In this document: piece by piece, positions 28,396 through 40,950 of the stretch | Layout of the letters: every line of letters begins with the position of its first letter | Numbering within the stretch: the first letter of the stretch is position 1 | Assembly: GCA_016710335.1 (NCBI GenBank) | Contig: JADJXQ010000003.1 | Span: 1-64,000, forward strand | Length of the DNA stretch: 64,000 nucleotides | Source of the DNA: Rhodospirillales bacterium | Lineage (GTDB): Bacteria > Pseudomonadota > Alphaproteobacteria > Rhodospirillales > Defluviicoccaceae | Direction of reading: 5' to 3' | The notes under the pieces: model-generated | The model's input: only the letters and a program-made list of their open reading frames with translations | The model's database searches: none | Told to the model about the DNA's origin: nothing | Made by a program: the position numbers and the translations under genes

Positions 28396-30552
28396 ATGAC
28401 CCGCGGCGCCCTAAATTTCCTCGCTCCCCGCTCGATCGCCGTCATCGGCGCCTCCAGGGATCCGACCAAGCGCGGCTACCAGGCGCTCCGCTATTTGATC
28501 GCCGACAACTTCCCGGGCGGCATCTTCCCCATCCATCCGAAGGAGCCGGAAATCCTTGGTATCCCGGCGTATCCGTCCGTCGCAGCGGTGCCGGAGCCCA
28601 TCGATCTCGCCCTGGTGTGCACACCGGCGCGCACCCTGCCGGCGCTGATGGAAGATCTGGGCGCCAAGGGCGTGCGGGGCGCCATCGTCGTTGCTGGCGG
28701 CTTCGCCGAGGCGGGAGACGAAGGCGCCCGCATCCAGGCGGAGATGCTCGCCGCCGCCCGCAGACACGGGGTGCGCATCATCGGCCCCAACACGTCCGGC
28801 GTCTTCAATCTGCCTTGCCGCATGAACCTGGTCGGCATGCCGGACGTCAGGCCCGGCGGGCTCGGCATCGTCTCCCAGTCCGGCAACATGGCGCTCTCGA
28901 TCGTCACCGAGGCCACCGCCGGCGGGCATCTTGGCTTCTCCACCTACGTCGGCGTCGGCAATCAGGTCGACGTCCGCTTCAACGAATACCTGCGTTACCT
29001 GGGCGACGACCCGGCAACCGACGTGGCGATCCTCTACGTGGAGGGCTTCCGGCACGGCCGCACCTTCCTTGAAGTCGCCCGCGACGTGACGCAGCGGAAG
29101 CCGGTCGTGGTCTACAAGTCGGGCCGCAGCGAAGCCGGTCAGGCATCCGCGCGGTCGCACACCGGCGCCATGGCGGGCAGCTACGCGATGACCGCCGATC
29201 TGCTGCGCCAGGCCGGGATCACGGTGGCGGCCCAGGCCGACCACGTGGTGCCGCTGGCAGAGTCGCTGAGCCTTCTGCCGCCGCCGGCGTCCAACCGCGT
29301 CGCCATCCTTGCCGACGGCGGTGGCCACGCCACCATTGCCGCCGACGCCATGGTCGAGGCCGGCATCGCCATGCCGCCGCTCTCCAACGATACCCGCGCC
29401 AGGCTGGCGGCGCTGCTGCCGCCGGCGGCGTCGCTGGTCAATCCGGTCGACGTCGCTGGCGGCACCGATAGCAATCCCGGCGTGTTCGCGGACTGCGCCG
29501 CCGCCATACTGGAAGACCCCAGCATCGACGCGCTGCTGATCGTGGGGCTATTCGGCGGCTACAAGCTGCGGTTCGCCGCCAGCCTCGGGCCGATCGAGAA
29601 CGAGACCGCGATCCGCCTCGGCGCGCTGCTCCGCCGCTTCGGCAAGCCGATTCTCCTGCAGAGCCTCTACGCTCCGGTCAAACCCGAGGCGTTGCAGATC
29701 CTGCGCGGCGCCGGCGTGCCTGTGCACCACTCGGTCGAGACCGCCGTCACATGCCTCGCCGGCCTGATCGATCGTGGCGCGGCCCGCCGCCGCAACGCCG
29801 CAGAAGCGCCGCCGGCAAAGGCTGAGCCGCCCGCCGATGCGGCGGCGATCATCGTCCGGTGCCGCGACGCAGGTCGGCGCTCGCTGCTGGAGCCGGAAGC
29901 GATCGACCTGCTGACCCTGCACGGCATCGCTACGCCGCCCTATGTCCTCGCCCGCAGCGAGGATGACCTGGCGGCGGCGACTGCCGCGTTCGGCGCGCAG
30001 CCAAAGGCAATGAAGATCGTTTCGCCGGACATCCTCCACAAGACCGAGGCCGGCGGCGTGCGATTGACGTTGCGGCACGAGGACACCCTGCGCGAAGCCT
30101 TCCGCGATATCGTCGACGCCTCTCGCCGCTACAAGCCCGACGCCCGCGTCACGGGCGTGCTCGTCACGCCGATGGCTGCGCCTGGAATAGAAGTGATCAT
30201 CGGCGTCACCGACGATCCAATCTTCGGTCCCGTCATGATGTTTGGCCTCGGCGGGACCTTCGTCGAGGTGCTGAAGGACGTCACGTTCCGGGCCATCCCG
30301 CTTACCCCCGCCGACGCCGCGGAAATGCTCGACGGCATCCAGGCGAAGCGCATCCTGGACGGCGTCCGCGGCGCTCCCCCGGTCGACCGCGCCGCACTGG
30401 TCGACCTGATGGTCAAGATCTCGTCGCTGATCCAGTCCCACCCCGAGATCGCCGAACTCGACCTCAACCCCGTGTTCGCCCATCCTGCCGGCCTTACCAT
30501 CGCCGACACCCGGATCATCCTGCGCGATCAGGGGAACGGCGTGCAGGGTTGA
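28396..30552 (+). CDS. ADP-forming acyl-CoA synthetase (acetate-CoA ligase type)
   Basis: 718 residues with alpha and beta parts fused. The N-terminal CoA-binding Rossmann domain has SIAVIGASRDPTKRGYQAL. The two ligase-CoA domains contain GIVSQSGNMALSI and the phospho-His loop RSHTGAMAGSY. After an Ala-rich linker near residue 470-490, an ATP-grasp domain has KIVSPDILHKTEAGGV and MMFGLGGTFVEVLKD. It interconverts acid + CoA + ATP and acyl-CoA + ADP + Pi. Operon with the preceding hydratase suggests an aromatic or branched acid pathway, but the substrate is unknown. Confidence 0.85.
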   Translation: MTRGALNFLAPRSIAVIGASRDPTKRGYQALRYLIADNFPGGIFPIHPKEPEILGIPAYPSVAAVPEPIDLALVCTPARTLPALMEDLGAKGVRGAIVVAGGFAEAGDEGARIQAEMLAAARRHGVRIIGPNTSGVFNLPCRMNLVGMPDVRPGGLGIVSQSGNMALSIVTEATAGGHLGFSTYVGVGNQVDVRFNEYLRYLGDDPATDVAILYVEGFRHGRTFLEVARDVTQRKPVVVYKSGRSEAGQASARSHTGAMAGSYAMTADLLRQAGITVAAQADHVVPLAESLSLLPPPASNRVAILADGGGHATIAADAMVEAGIAMPPLSNDTRARLAALLPPAASLVNPVDVAGGTDSNPGVFADCAAAILEDPSIDALLIVGLFGGYKLRFAASLGPIENETAIRLGALLRRFGKPILLQSLYAPVKPEALQILRGAGVPVHHSVETAVTCLAGLIDRGAARRRNAAEAPPAKAEPPADAAAIIVRCRDAGRRSLLEPEAIDLLTLHGIATPPYVLARSEDDLAAATAAFGAQPKAMKIVSPDILHKTEAGGVRLTLRHEDTLREAFRDIVDASRRYKPDARVTGVLVTPMAAPGIEVIIGVTDDPIFGPVMMFGLGGTFVEVLKDVTFRAIPLTPADAAEMLDGIQAKRILDGVRGAPPVDRAALVDLMVKISSLIQSHPEIAELDLNPVFAHPAGLTIADTRIILRDQGNGVQG

Positions 30553-30599
30553 ACGCGCGGCCGCATCCTGCGCCCGCATCCCGAGTGGCAGGCAGCCGC

Positions 30600-31010
30600 T
30601 CACTCCTCGTCCTCGATGCGCTCCATGTCGTCGTCGGAGAGGCCGAAGTGGTGGCCGATCTCGTGGATCAGGACGTGGCGAACGATGTGCTCCAGATTCT
30701 CACCGGTGTCGCGCTGGTAGGCGAGGATCGGCCTGCGGTAGAGAAAGATCATGTCCACGTCGCGCGGCGGATCGGAGACGCTTCGGCGGTCGAGCGACAC
30801 GCCCGAGTAGAGACCGAGCAGGTCGAACGGGCTTTCGAGCCCCATCTCCTGACGGATCTCGGGGTCCGGGAAGTCCTCGACGCGAATGAGAACCCCGTCG
30901 GTGTAGCGGCGGAACGGCTCCGGGATCGTTTCCAGCGCTTCCGCCGCCATGGCCTCCATGTCGCGGACGCTCGGCGTCAGGCTTGGCAGGGTGGAGCGCG
31001 TGCGGATCAT
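30600..31010 (-). CDS. zincin-like metallopeptidase family protein
   Basis: 136 residues from the ATG at 31010 (AAGAAG just upstream). The zinc site HEIGHHFGLSDDDMERIE lies near the C-terminus and matches the short 'metallopeptidase family' proteins (DUF1025-like) with HExxHxxG. LGLYSGVSL and DVDMIFLYRRPIL are also conserved there. The longer start at 31073 is rejected because it would cross the phaB terminator. Cytosolic; physiological substrate unknown. Confidence 0.75.
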   Translation of the reverse strand: MIRTRSTLPSLTPSVRDMEAMAAEALETIPEPFRRYTDGVLIRVEDFPDPEIRQEMGLESPFDLLGLYSGVSLDRRSVSDPPRDVDMIFLYRRPILAYQRDTGENLEHIVRHVLIHEIGHHFGLSDDDMERIEDEE

Positions 31011-31034
31011 GCTTCTTAAATGGGAGAGGGCGCG

Positions 31035-31062
31035 AAAAAGGCCACCGCGCATCGCGATGGCC
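31035..31062 (-). terminator. Rho-independent terminator after phaB
   Basis: On the minus strand GGCCATCGCG, loop ATG, CGCGGTGGCC form a 10-bp stem with one mismatch, followed by five T's. An 18-bp perfect palindrome (31069-31086) lies just before it. The position, 33 bp after the phaB stop, fits. Confidence 0.8.
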
Positions 31063-31094
31063 TCTTCGCGCAACCGCGCGGTTGCGGTTCACGC

Positions 31095-31817
31095 CTAGTA
31101 CATGAACTGGCCGCCGTTGACCGACAGGGTCTCGCCGGTGATCCATTCGGCGTCATCGGAGGCGAGGAACGAAACCGCCTTGGCGATGTCCTCAGGCTGG
31201 CCGATGCGCGCCATGGGGATTTTCTTGACCTCGCCGTCCAGGATCTCCTTCGGCATCGACGCGGTCATCTCGGTAAGGATGAACCCGGGGCAGATGGTGT
31301 TGGCGGTGACGCCGCCGCGCGCGACCTCCAGGGCAACGGAGCGCGTGAAGCCGATTACGCCGGCTTTCGATGCCGAATAGTTGCTTTGGCCGAATTGGCC
31401 GCGCTGGCCGTTCATGGAGCTGATATTGATGATCCGCCCCCAGCCGCGCTCGACCATGCCGCCGGCGCAGACGTTGCAGGTGTTGAACACGCCGCCGAGG
31501 TTGACCGCGATCACCGGATCCCAGTTCTTGTCGCGGGTGAACTTGACCATGCGACCGTCGCGGGTGATGCCGGCGTTGTTGACGAGGATGTCGATGGGAC
31601 CGACCTCTTCTTCGATCTTCTTGACGCCCGCTTTCACCGACTCGTGGTCGGCGACGTTGATGTTGTAACCGGGAATGCCCGTCTCCTCGGTGAACGACTT
31701 GAGCTGTTCCTCGACCACGTCGCAGACGACGACGGTGTGGCCCACGTCCTTGAGCCGCTTGGCGATGGCCGCCCCGATGCCGCGAGTGCCTCCGGTTACC
31801 AGTGCCACACGTGCCAT
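31095..31817 (-). CDS. phaB: acetoacetyl-CoA reductase
   Basis: 240 residues from the ATG at 31817, preceded by GGAGGGATCT. NADPH-dependent SDR that makes (R)-3-hydroxybutyryl-CoA for polyhydroxybutyrate. Motifs: ALVTGGTRGIGAAIAKRL, ILVNNAGITRDG, the catalytic Ser in NISSMNGQRGQFGQSNYSAS with the following Tyr/Lys (YSASKAG), and TICPGFILTEM. Length and GQFGQSNYSASKAG are characteristic of PhaB rather than FabG. No phaA or phaC is in the window, so the gene stands apart from the rest of the PHB pathway. Confidence 0.88.
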   Translation of the reverse strand: MARVALVTGGTRGIGAAIAKRLKDVGHTVVVCDVVEEQLKSFTEETGIPGYNINVADHESVKAGVKKIEEEVGPIDILVNNAGITRDGRMVKFTRDKNWDPVIAVNLGGVFNTCNVCAGGMVERGWGRIINISSMNGQRGQFGQSNYSASKAGVIGFTRSVALEVARGGVTANTICPGFILTEMTASMPKEILDGEVKKIPMARIGQPEDIAKAVSFLASDDAEWITGETLSVNGGQFMY

Positions 31818-32188
31818 AGATCCCTCCTCCAAAAGTTGATTTAGAAATAGTCCCTCGTCCGCAATGCCATAAGCGCCGGCGAAACGTGCTTCTCGAGGCC
31901 CGGACCCAGGACCATGCAAGCATCAAAAGCCTGCAGTTCCAGCCCGAACGGCCGTCCGCGACGTTTTAGTGCCCGTCTCGCCGCTTGGCAAGGAAACCAC
32001 CCGCCGCAGTGCGCCGGGGCGACCAGCGAGGCGCAAGACCCAGCTCATCTTGCGGGTCGGTGCGCGCCCGGCTTATCCTGCAGATCGATCTGCGCCGAGG
32101 CTGCCGGCGATGCTCGACCTCTCTATCTCTATGGCGGACGCTGCTCAATGATCGTCATCTCTATGGCGGACGCTGCCGCCGCCCGGTC
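31818..32188. other. intergenic stretch with a duplicated 20-mer
   Basis: No supported gene. It holds two direct copies of ATCTCTATGGCGGACGCTGC, at 32125-32144 and 32157-32176, just past the stop of the secreted protein encoded at 32189-32605. No promoter-like element could be assigned with confidence. Confidence 0.6.
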
Positions 32189-32605
32189 TCACTGGATCGA
32201 CAGGTCGATGCGGAAGCCGGAGGTCTTTCCGGTGTCGGCGTCGTTGCCCATCTGGTAAACGCGGATGGTGTAGTCGCCGTCCGAGGGCAGCGGTACCGTG
32301 GTGCTGTTGCCGTTGATCGAGCTGTTGTAGATCGCCTCGCCCGACGATCCCGGCGGTAGGATGTTGAAATAGACCGAACCGGTGCCGTTAGTTCCGTCCA
32401 CGGTCAATTCGACAAACAACTCCTGCCCGGCCTTTGCGCTCAGCATGTAGTCGACGAAATCGTCGGCTTCGATGGTGCCGTTGACCATCGTTCCGAAATT
32501 GCCGGGCTCGAATTTCACGACGGATTTCATTTGCGCAAGGGCCGGCGAGGCAAGCGGGGCTGCCAAGGCGAGGACAAGCGCGAGGATAGAGAGGGTGCGG
32601 TTCAT
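32189..32605 (-). CDS. secreted lysozyme-inhibitor-like protein (PliG/PliI type)
   Basis: 138 residues from the ATG at 32605. Signal peptide MNRTLSILALVLALAAPLAS ends at PALAQ. The mature domain has YMLSAKAGQELFVELTV, VYFNILPPGSSG and LPSDGDYTIRVYQMGNDAD, the strand pattern of periplasmic g-/i-type lysozyme inhibitors. Those bind and block lysozyme; here that is an inference from pattern only. It is followed on the plus-coordinate side by another small secreted protein gene on the same strand. Confidence 0.6.
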   Translation of the reverse strand: MNRTLSILALVLALAAPLASPALAQMKSVVKFEPGNFGTMVNGTIEADDFVDYMLSAKAGQELFVELTVDGTNGTGSVYFNILPPGSSGEAIYNSSINGNSTTVPLPSDGDYTIRVYQMGNDADTGKTSGFRIDLSIQ

Positions 32606-32699
32606 GCTCTGGGCTTTCGAGGATGGGGTCAAGGTTCAGATGGGGTGTCCGGGTCCAGACGTCTGCGCCGGACCGTTCGGGCCCGGCGCAGCGGTCGGC

Positions 32700-33029
32700 T
32701 TACTCGGCGATTGCCAGAACGAAATCGCTCCAGCGGAAGATGCCGCCAGCGGCGGCATCGGTAAACTCCACTTCCTCGGGGCCATGCATCCAGTTAGACT
32801 GACCGCGCTTGCCGGCGAACAGGAACGGCGCGCTGTCGCCCATCTGGACTTCGAAGATCGTGTTGCTGCCGCTTTGGGACTGCTTAACCGTACACGTCCC
32901 CTCTTACAGTGCGACGCCTTCGGCGGTATTCGTGAGCTTGCAGGTCGCGGATTCGGAGAAACTCTGCGCCGACGCGCCGCTGGACAGCAGGAGGCCGAGT
33001 GCCAGGGCGGTCAGTGTCTTGTAGAGCAT
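32700..33029 (-). pseudogene. small secreted protein interrupted by an in-frame TAA
   Basis: The ATG at 33029 follows AAGGAAGT. The signal peptide is MLYKTLTALALGLLLSSGAS, then AQSFSESATCKLTNTAEGVAL. A TAA at 32904-32906 (codon 42) interrupts, and the same frame continues EGTCTVKQSQSGSNTIFEV, FAGKRGQSNWMHGPEEVEF and FRWSDFVLAIAE to a stop at 32700. The downstream part has protein-like composition and two Cys that could pair with the upstream one. Either a nonsense mutation or a base-call error; 109 codons in all. Family not recognised, possibly another lysozyme-inhibitor-like protein. Confidence 0.6.
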
Positions 33030-33190
33030 AGTACTTCCTTGTGTTGTGAGTGGGTGCGCGAATCGGATCGTTCCACCAGTCGGCATGGCGGCTGATCAGT
33101 ACCCCGTGCCGCGTATCGTGTAAATCCATCGTCGCGGTCGTTTGCCCACGTGGCTACTCAACGCTGACCTTGCCGTCGGGCATTACCTCA

Positions 33191-33973
33191 ATGATCGTCG
33201 TTCAGATCACGGACACTCACATCACTGCCCCCGGCCGGCGCATCGCCGGCGGCATCGACACGGCGCCGGCGTTGACGCGCTGCGTCGATGCCGTCAACGC
33301 CCTCGATCCGCAGCCGGACGTGGTCGTCATGAGCGGCGACCTCGTCGACAGCGGCCGGCGCGAGGACTACGAGCATTTGCGCCGATTGCTGGCGCCGCTG
33401 CGGGCGCCGGTCCATCTGCTTCCCGGCAACCACGACAAGCGGGAGCCGCTGTGCGAGGTGTTCGGCGATCTCGCCTATCTGCCGGCTGCGGGGCCGCTCG
33501 ACCACGTCGTCGACGACTTCCCGCTGCGCCTGGTCTGCATGGACACCAGCGTGCCAGGTGCGGTGCACGGCGAACTCGACCGGGAGGCATTGCAGTGGCT
33601 TGATCGGTGTCTCGGCAATGCCGCCACGCGGCCGACCATGGTGTTTCTGCACCACCCGCCGTTCGCAACGGGCATTGCCGCGATGGACGACAGCCGCTTG
33701 CGCAACTCGGACGACCTTGCCGAGGTTCTCGGCCGCCATCCGCAGGTTTTGCATGTGGCCTGTGGTCACGTCCATCGGGCGATCCACACGCGCTGGCACG
33801 GCATCCCGGCCAGCATCGCCCCCAGCCCGTCGCACGCCGTCGCCCTCGATCTGCGCGCCGCCGCCGATCCCGCCGTGCTCCTCGAACCCGGAGCGTTCCA
33901 CGTCCACGTCTGGCATCCGGATCCGGGGCCGTGGGGCGCCATCGTCACCCACATTGCCTATAGCGGTTCCTGA
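33191..33973 (+). CDS. CpdA-like class III cyclic nucleotide phosphodiesterase
   Basis: 260 residues from the ATG at 33191. All calcineurin-like metal-binding blocks are present: QITDTHI, SGDLVDSG, LPGNHDKRE, FLHHPPF and CGHVHRAIHT. This set and length fit the cAMP phosphodiesterase/GpdQ group, which hydrolyses cAMP or glycerophosphodiesters with a di-metal centre. Cytosolic, no signal peptide. Ends 113 bp before a metallo-beta-lactamase gene, no clear operon. Confidence 0.82.
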   Translation: MIVVQITDTHITAPGRRIAGGIDTAPALTRCVDAVNALDPQPDVVVMSGDLVDSGRREDYEHLRRLLAPLRAPVHLLPGNHDKREPLCEVFGDLAYLPAAGPLDHVVDDFPLRLVCMDTSVPGAVHGELDREALQWLDRCLGNAATRPTMVFLHHPPFATGIAAMDDSRLRNSDDLAEVLGRHPQVLHVACGHVHRAIHTRWHGIPASIAPSPSHAVALDLRAAADPAVLLEPGAFHVHVWHPDPGPWGAIVTHIAYSGS

Positions 33974-34086
33974 GGGCACAGGGAGAGGCGCGGAAGCCTT
34001 GGCTTCGTGAGGGCGGGGCCGGTAGGATGCGCGCGCTTGTGCCGGTCTCGCGCCACTGGCCCATCTCCTGAAAAGAGGTCATTTCG

Positions 34087-34737
34087 ATGAAGTACGCCGT
34101 AATCCCGGTCACCCCATTCGTTCAGAATTGCTCGCTGGTCTGGTGCCCGGAGACGATGAAGGGGGCCGTCGTCGATCCCGGCGGCGACATCGACCGCATC
34201 CTTGCAGCGGTGTCCGACAAGGGCGTCACGATAGAAAAGATCCTGCTGACCCATGGCCATCTCGACCATGCCGGCGGCACCGCCGACTTGGCGGAACGCA
34301 AGGGGGTGCCGATCGAGGGACCGCATGTGGACGACAAGTTCTGGATCGACGGCATGGCGCAGCAGGCGATGATGTTCGGCGTTCGCGGCGCACGCTCGTT
34401 CACGCCCGACCGCTGGCTGACGGCGGGCGAAACGGTCGGCTTCGGCAAGATCACGCTCGAGGTGCGCCACTGCCCCGGCCATACCCCCGGGCACGTGATC
34501 TTCTTCCACAAACCGTCCCGGCTCGCCTTGGTCGGCGACGTGCTGTTCGCAGGCTCGATCGGCCGCACCGACTTTCCGAAAGGCGACCACGCCACCCTGA
34601 TCCGCTCGATCCGCGAGCAGTTGTGGCCGCTCGGCGACGATGTCACTTTCATCTCCGGCCACGGCCCGATCTCGACATTCGGCACCGAGCGCCGCACCAA
34701 CCCCTTCGTCGCCGACCACGCCGCCACCACGTTCTGA
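34087..34737 (+). CDS. metallo-beta-lactamase-fold hydrolase, glyoxalase II-like
   Basis: 216 residues. The zinc-binding motif LTHGHLDHAGG is near residue 55-65, HCPGHTPGHVIFFH near 131, LVGDVLFAGSIGRTDFP near 150 and ISGHGPIS near 190, all five metal-ligand blocks in place. The size fits the YcbL type, a short glyoxalase II that hydrolyses thioesters such as S-lactoylglutathione. Preceded by AAAAGAGG. Substrate not certain. Confidence 0.82.
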   Translation: MKYAVIPVTPFVQNCSLVWCPETMKGAVVDPGGDIDRILAAVSDKGVTIEKILLTHGHLDHAGGTADLAERKGVPIEGPHVDDKFWIDGMAQQAMMFGVRGARSFTPDRWLTAGETVGFGKITLEVRHCPGHTPGHVIFFHKPSRLALVGDVLFAGSIGRTDFPKGDHATLIRSIREQLWPLGDDVTFISGHGPISTFGTERRTNPFVADHAATTF

Positions 34738-34874
34738 CCGCCGCTCCGCCGCCTTCCGCGGCAGTGCGCGCCGCGCCCGCCGCTTGTGGATAAGCTGCAC
34801 TTTCTTGTTGAGAAAGCCGGGAACTACAACCTCGGGCGGTGACTTGGCGGCCCGGATGTGGAATCCTGCCGCTC

Positions 34875-38429
<3,555 letters not shown>

Positions 38430-38539
38430 TTCCGGAAGGCCGGATGAAGCGCCGGTCATAAATCCGGGAACACACTGCCATTGGCACGAGCGCCTCCCGG
38501 ACTGCGTCTCCCTCCTCCCGGAATACGCGCTCTGCGCCG

Positions 38540-38728
38540 TCAGCTCTTCTTCTTGTGCTCCGGCTTGTTCTTCCTTGGGCCGGAGGCCAGGTCCTTCAAC
38601 TCACTCTTGCTCATCGAGTCGTGCATGCTCTTCGAGGGCCCCTTCAGGTCGCTCTTGTCCTTGTCTCCCTTCTTGGCTGACAGAGCGACCCCGGCCGCCT
38701 TCTGCTGCGCTTTCGACTTTGCGGGCAT
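38540..38728 (-). CDS. DUF3008-type small basic protein
   Basis: 62 residues, with GGAGGT five bases before the ATG at 38728. Begins MPAKSKAQQKAAGVALSAKK and contains KGPSKSMHDSMSKSELKDLA, the consensus of DUF3008 proteins. It is Lys-rich, disordered-looking and likely cytosolic; function unknown. Convergent with dnaE. Longer antisense frames over this gene are shadows of rpsB. Confidence 0.78.
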   Translation of the reverse strand: MPAKSKAQQKAAGVALSAKKGDKDKSDLKGPSKSMHDSMSKSELKDLASGPRKNKPEHKKKS

Positions 38729-39043
38729 TGTCACCTCCACCGCAATGCTCAACACGCCGGCCATCCGGCAGCGCGCAAACGCCGATGTCGCGCTAAAGTT
38801 CCGGCGACGCGGCGTCATGGCGTGTGCCGGCGCTTGTATTGTACCGGCGGGGACGCTATCAAGGACGCTTACATCACACGCGGGCGTCCGGCCCGGGTCG
38901 TGCTCGGCCCGCGGTCGTTCCGGTGTCTTCGCGCTCCTGCCGCAATAGGATCGGGCCATGCAGGATTGGGCCGATAGTGTCCGGGCAGGTGTTCGAGATG
39001 ATGCTTCGCCCGCGGCGGCTGAACCGGAAAAGGACAGGACACC
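38729..39043. other. leader/promoter region of the rpsB operon
   Basis: 315 bp without a gene, between the divergent DUF3008 gene and rpsB. The promoter of the long operon must lie here, but I cannot point to a convincing -35/-10 pair. AGGACAGGACACC precedes the rpsB ATG. Confidence 0.45.
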
Positions 39044-39919
39044 ATGGCACTCCCCACGTTCACCATGCGCCAGCTGCTGGAGTCTGGCGTTCACTTCGGA
39101 CATACCACCCGCCGCTGGAACCCGGACATGCGGCCCTATCTGTTCGGCGTGCGCAACGGCATCCACATCATCGACCTTGGACAAACGGTGCCGATGCTGC
39201 ACCGCGCCCTGGTGGCCATCCGCGACGTCGTCGCCGGCGGCGGCCGAGTTCTGTTCGTCGGCACCAAACGGCAGGCCAGCGAGATCCTCGCCGAGTCGGC
39301 GACACGATGCGGCCAGTATTATGTCAACCACCGCTGGCTCGGCGGCATGCTGACCAACTGGCGCACCATCTCCCATTCCATCCGCCGGCTGAAGGAGCTT
39401 GAGACGCAGGCTGCGGGGGGCATGGCGGGACTGACCAAGAAGGAATTGCTCAACCTGACCCGTGAGCGCGACAAGCTGGAGCGCGCGCTCGGCGGCATCA
39501 AGGAGATGGCGGGACTGCCTGATATTCTGTTCATCATCGATACCAACAAGGAAGCCATTGCCGTCGCAGAGGCCAAGAAACTCGGAATTCCGGTCGTCGC
39601 GGTCATCGACTCCAACAGCGATCCGAGCAGCATCAACTTCCCCATCCCCGGCAATGATGATGCGCTGCGAGCGGTTAAGCTTTATTGCGAGTTGATGGCC
39701 GATGCGGTTCTCGACGGCATTCAGCAGGAAATGACCGCCGCCGGCGTGGATGTCGGTGCGCTCGATAATGTCGAGGAGCCGGGATTGGACGAATTCGCCG
39801 ATGACGATGACGGCCTGTTCTCGCAATCCGGTGATCAGGGAGATGCGCGGTCACCTGCAGTGGATGCAAGCGCCGAGCTTGAGCCGGAGGCCGACGGCGA
39901 ACGCGCGCCGGCATCCTGA
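39044..39919 (+). CDS. rpsB: 30S ribosomal protein S2
   Basis: 291 residues. Begins with PTFTMRQLLESGVHFGHTTR, the S2 signature, followed by VRNGIHIIDLGQTVP, RWLGGMLTNWRTI and FPIPGNDDALRAVKL. The last 50 or so residues form an acidic extension (GLDEFADDDDGLFSQSG and beyond) that many S2 proteins lack. First gene of a long plus-strand operon, directly followed by tsf as in most bacteria. Confidence 0.95.
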   Translation: MALPTFTMRQLLESGVHFGHTTRRWNPDMRPYLFGVRNGIHIIDLGQTVPMLHRALVAIRDVVAGGGRVLFVGTKRQASEILAESATRCGQYYVNHRWLGGMLTNWRTISHSIRRLKELETQAAGGMAGLTKKELLNLTRERDKLERALGGIKEMAGLPDILFIIDTNKEAIAVAEAKKLGIPVVAVIDSNSDPSSINFPIPGNDDALRAVKLYCELMADAVLDGIQQEMTAAGVDVGALDNVEEPGLDEFADDDDGLFSQSGDQGDARSPAVDASAELEPEADGERAPAS

Positions 39920-39990
39920 GATACCTTCTGCGGTCGGGCGGAGCGGTGGTGCAGGCCCGACGTCGACGTGAATTCACCGGAGGATGATTG

Positions 39991-40917
39991 ATGGCTGAAA
40001 TATCAGCGGCTCGCGTCAAGGAGCTGCGCGAGAAGACCAGCGCCGGCATGATGGACTGCAAGCGCGCCCTGGCCGAAAGCGACGGCGATTTGGAAGCGGC
40101 AGTCGATTGGCTGCGCAAGAAGGGGCTGACGGCTGCTTCCAAGAAAGCTGGCCGGGTAGCGGCAGAAGGACTGGTCGGGGTCGCTTTGTCAGGCACCACT
40201 GCCGCCATGGTCGAGGTCAACGCGGAGACTGATTTCGTCAGCCGAAATCAGGACTTCCAGGCATTCGTCAAGACGGTGTCGGAAATCGCCTTGGGCAGCA
40301 GCGACAGCGTGCAGGCATTGACCAGTGCCGCCTATCCCGCCTCCGGACGCACCGTCGCCGACGAGTTGCTGCACCTGATTGCCACCATCGGCGAGAACAT
40401 GAACGTGCGGCGAGTGGCAAAGCTCGACGTCGAGCCGGGCATTCTCGGCTCGTACGTTCACAACGTGCAGGCGCCCGGGCTCGGCAAGATCGGCGTGCTG
40501 GTGGCGCTGGAGACGGAGGGTAATGCAGCCGCCCTCGACACCTTGGCGAAGCAGATCGCCATGCATGTGGCGGCCACCGCGCCGCAGGCGGTGTCCCGCG
40601 ATGATCTGGATCCGTCGGTGATCGAGCGGGAGCGCAACATTCTGGCCGAACAGGCGCGGGCCAGCGGCAAGCCGGAGGCGGTCATCGAGAAAATGGTCGA
40701 GGGCAGGCTGCGCAAGTTCTACGAGGAAGTGTGCCTCGTCGATCAGGCGTTCGTCATGGACCAGGACAAGACCGTCGGCGAAGTCCTGGACGCGATGGCG
40801 AAGGAGGCCGGCACAGCGGTGCGGATAGCGGGCTTCATGCGCTTTGCCCTCGGTGAGGGCATCGACCGCAAGACCTCGGATTTTGCCGATGAGGTCGCCA
40901 AGACAGCGCGCCGATGA
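39991..40917 (+). CDS. tsf: elongation factor Ts
   Basis: 308 residues from the ATG at 39991 (CCGGAGGATGATTG in front). The N-terminal UBA-like domain has VKELREKTSAGMMDCKRALAE and the core has VEVNAETDFVSRNQDFQAFV. Exchanges GDP for GTP on EF-Tu. Usual partner of rpsB; 71 bp separate the two genes. Confidence 0.95.
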   Translation: MAEISAARVKELREKTSAGMMDCKRALAESDGDLEAAVDWLRKKGLTAASKKAGRVAAEGLVGVALSGTTAAMVEVNAETDFVSRNQDFQAFVKTVSEIALGSSDSVQALTSAAYPASGRTVADELLHLIATIGENMNVRRVAKLDVEPGILGSYVHNVQAPGLGKIGVLVALETEGNAAALDTLAKQIAMHVAATAPQAVSRDDLDPSVIERERNILAEQARASGKPEAVIEKMVEGRLRKFYEEVCLVDQAFVMDQDKTVGEVLDAMAKEAGTAVRIAGFMRFALGEGIDRKTSDFADEVAKTARR

Positions 40918-40950
40918 GCGCGATTCCGGAGGCGGTTCAGGCGTGGCCCA

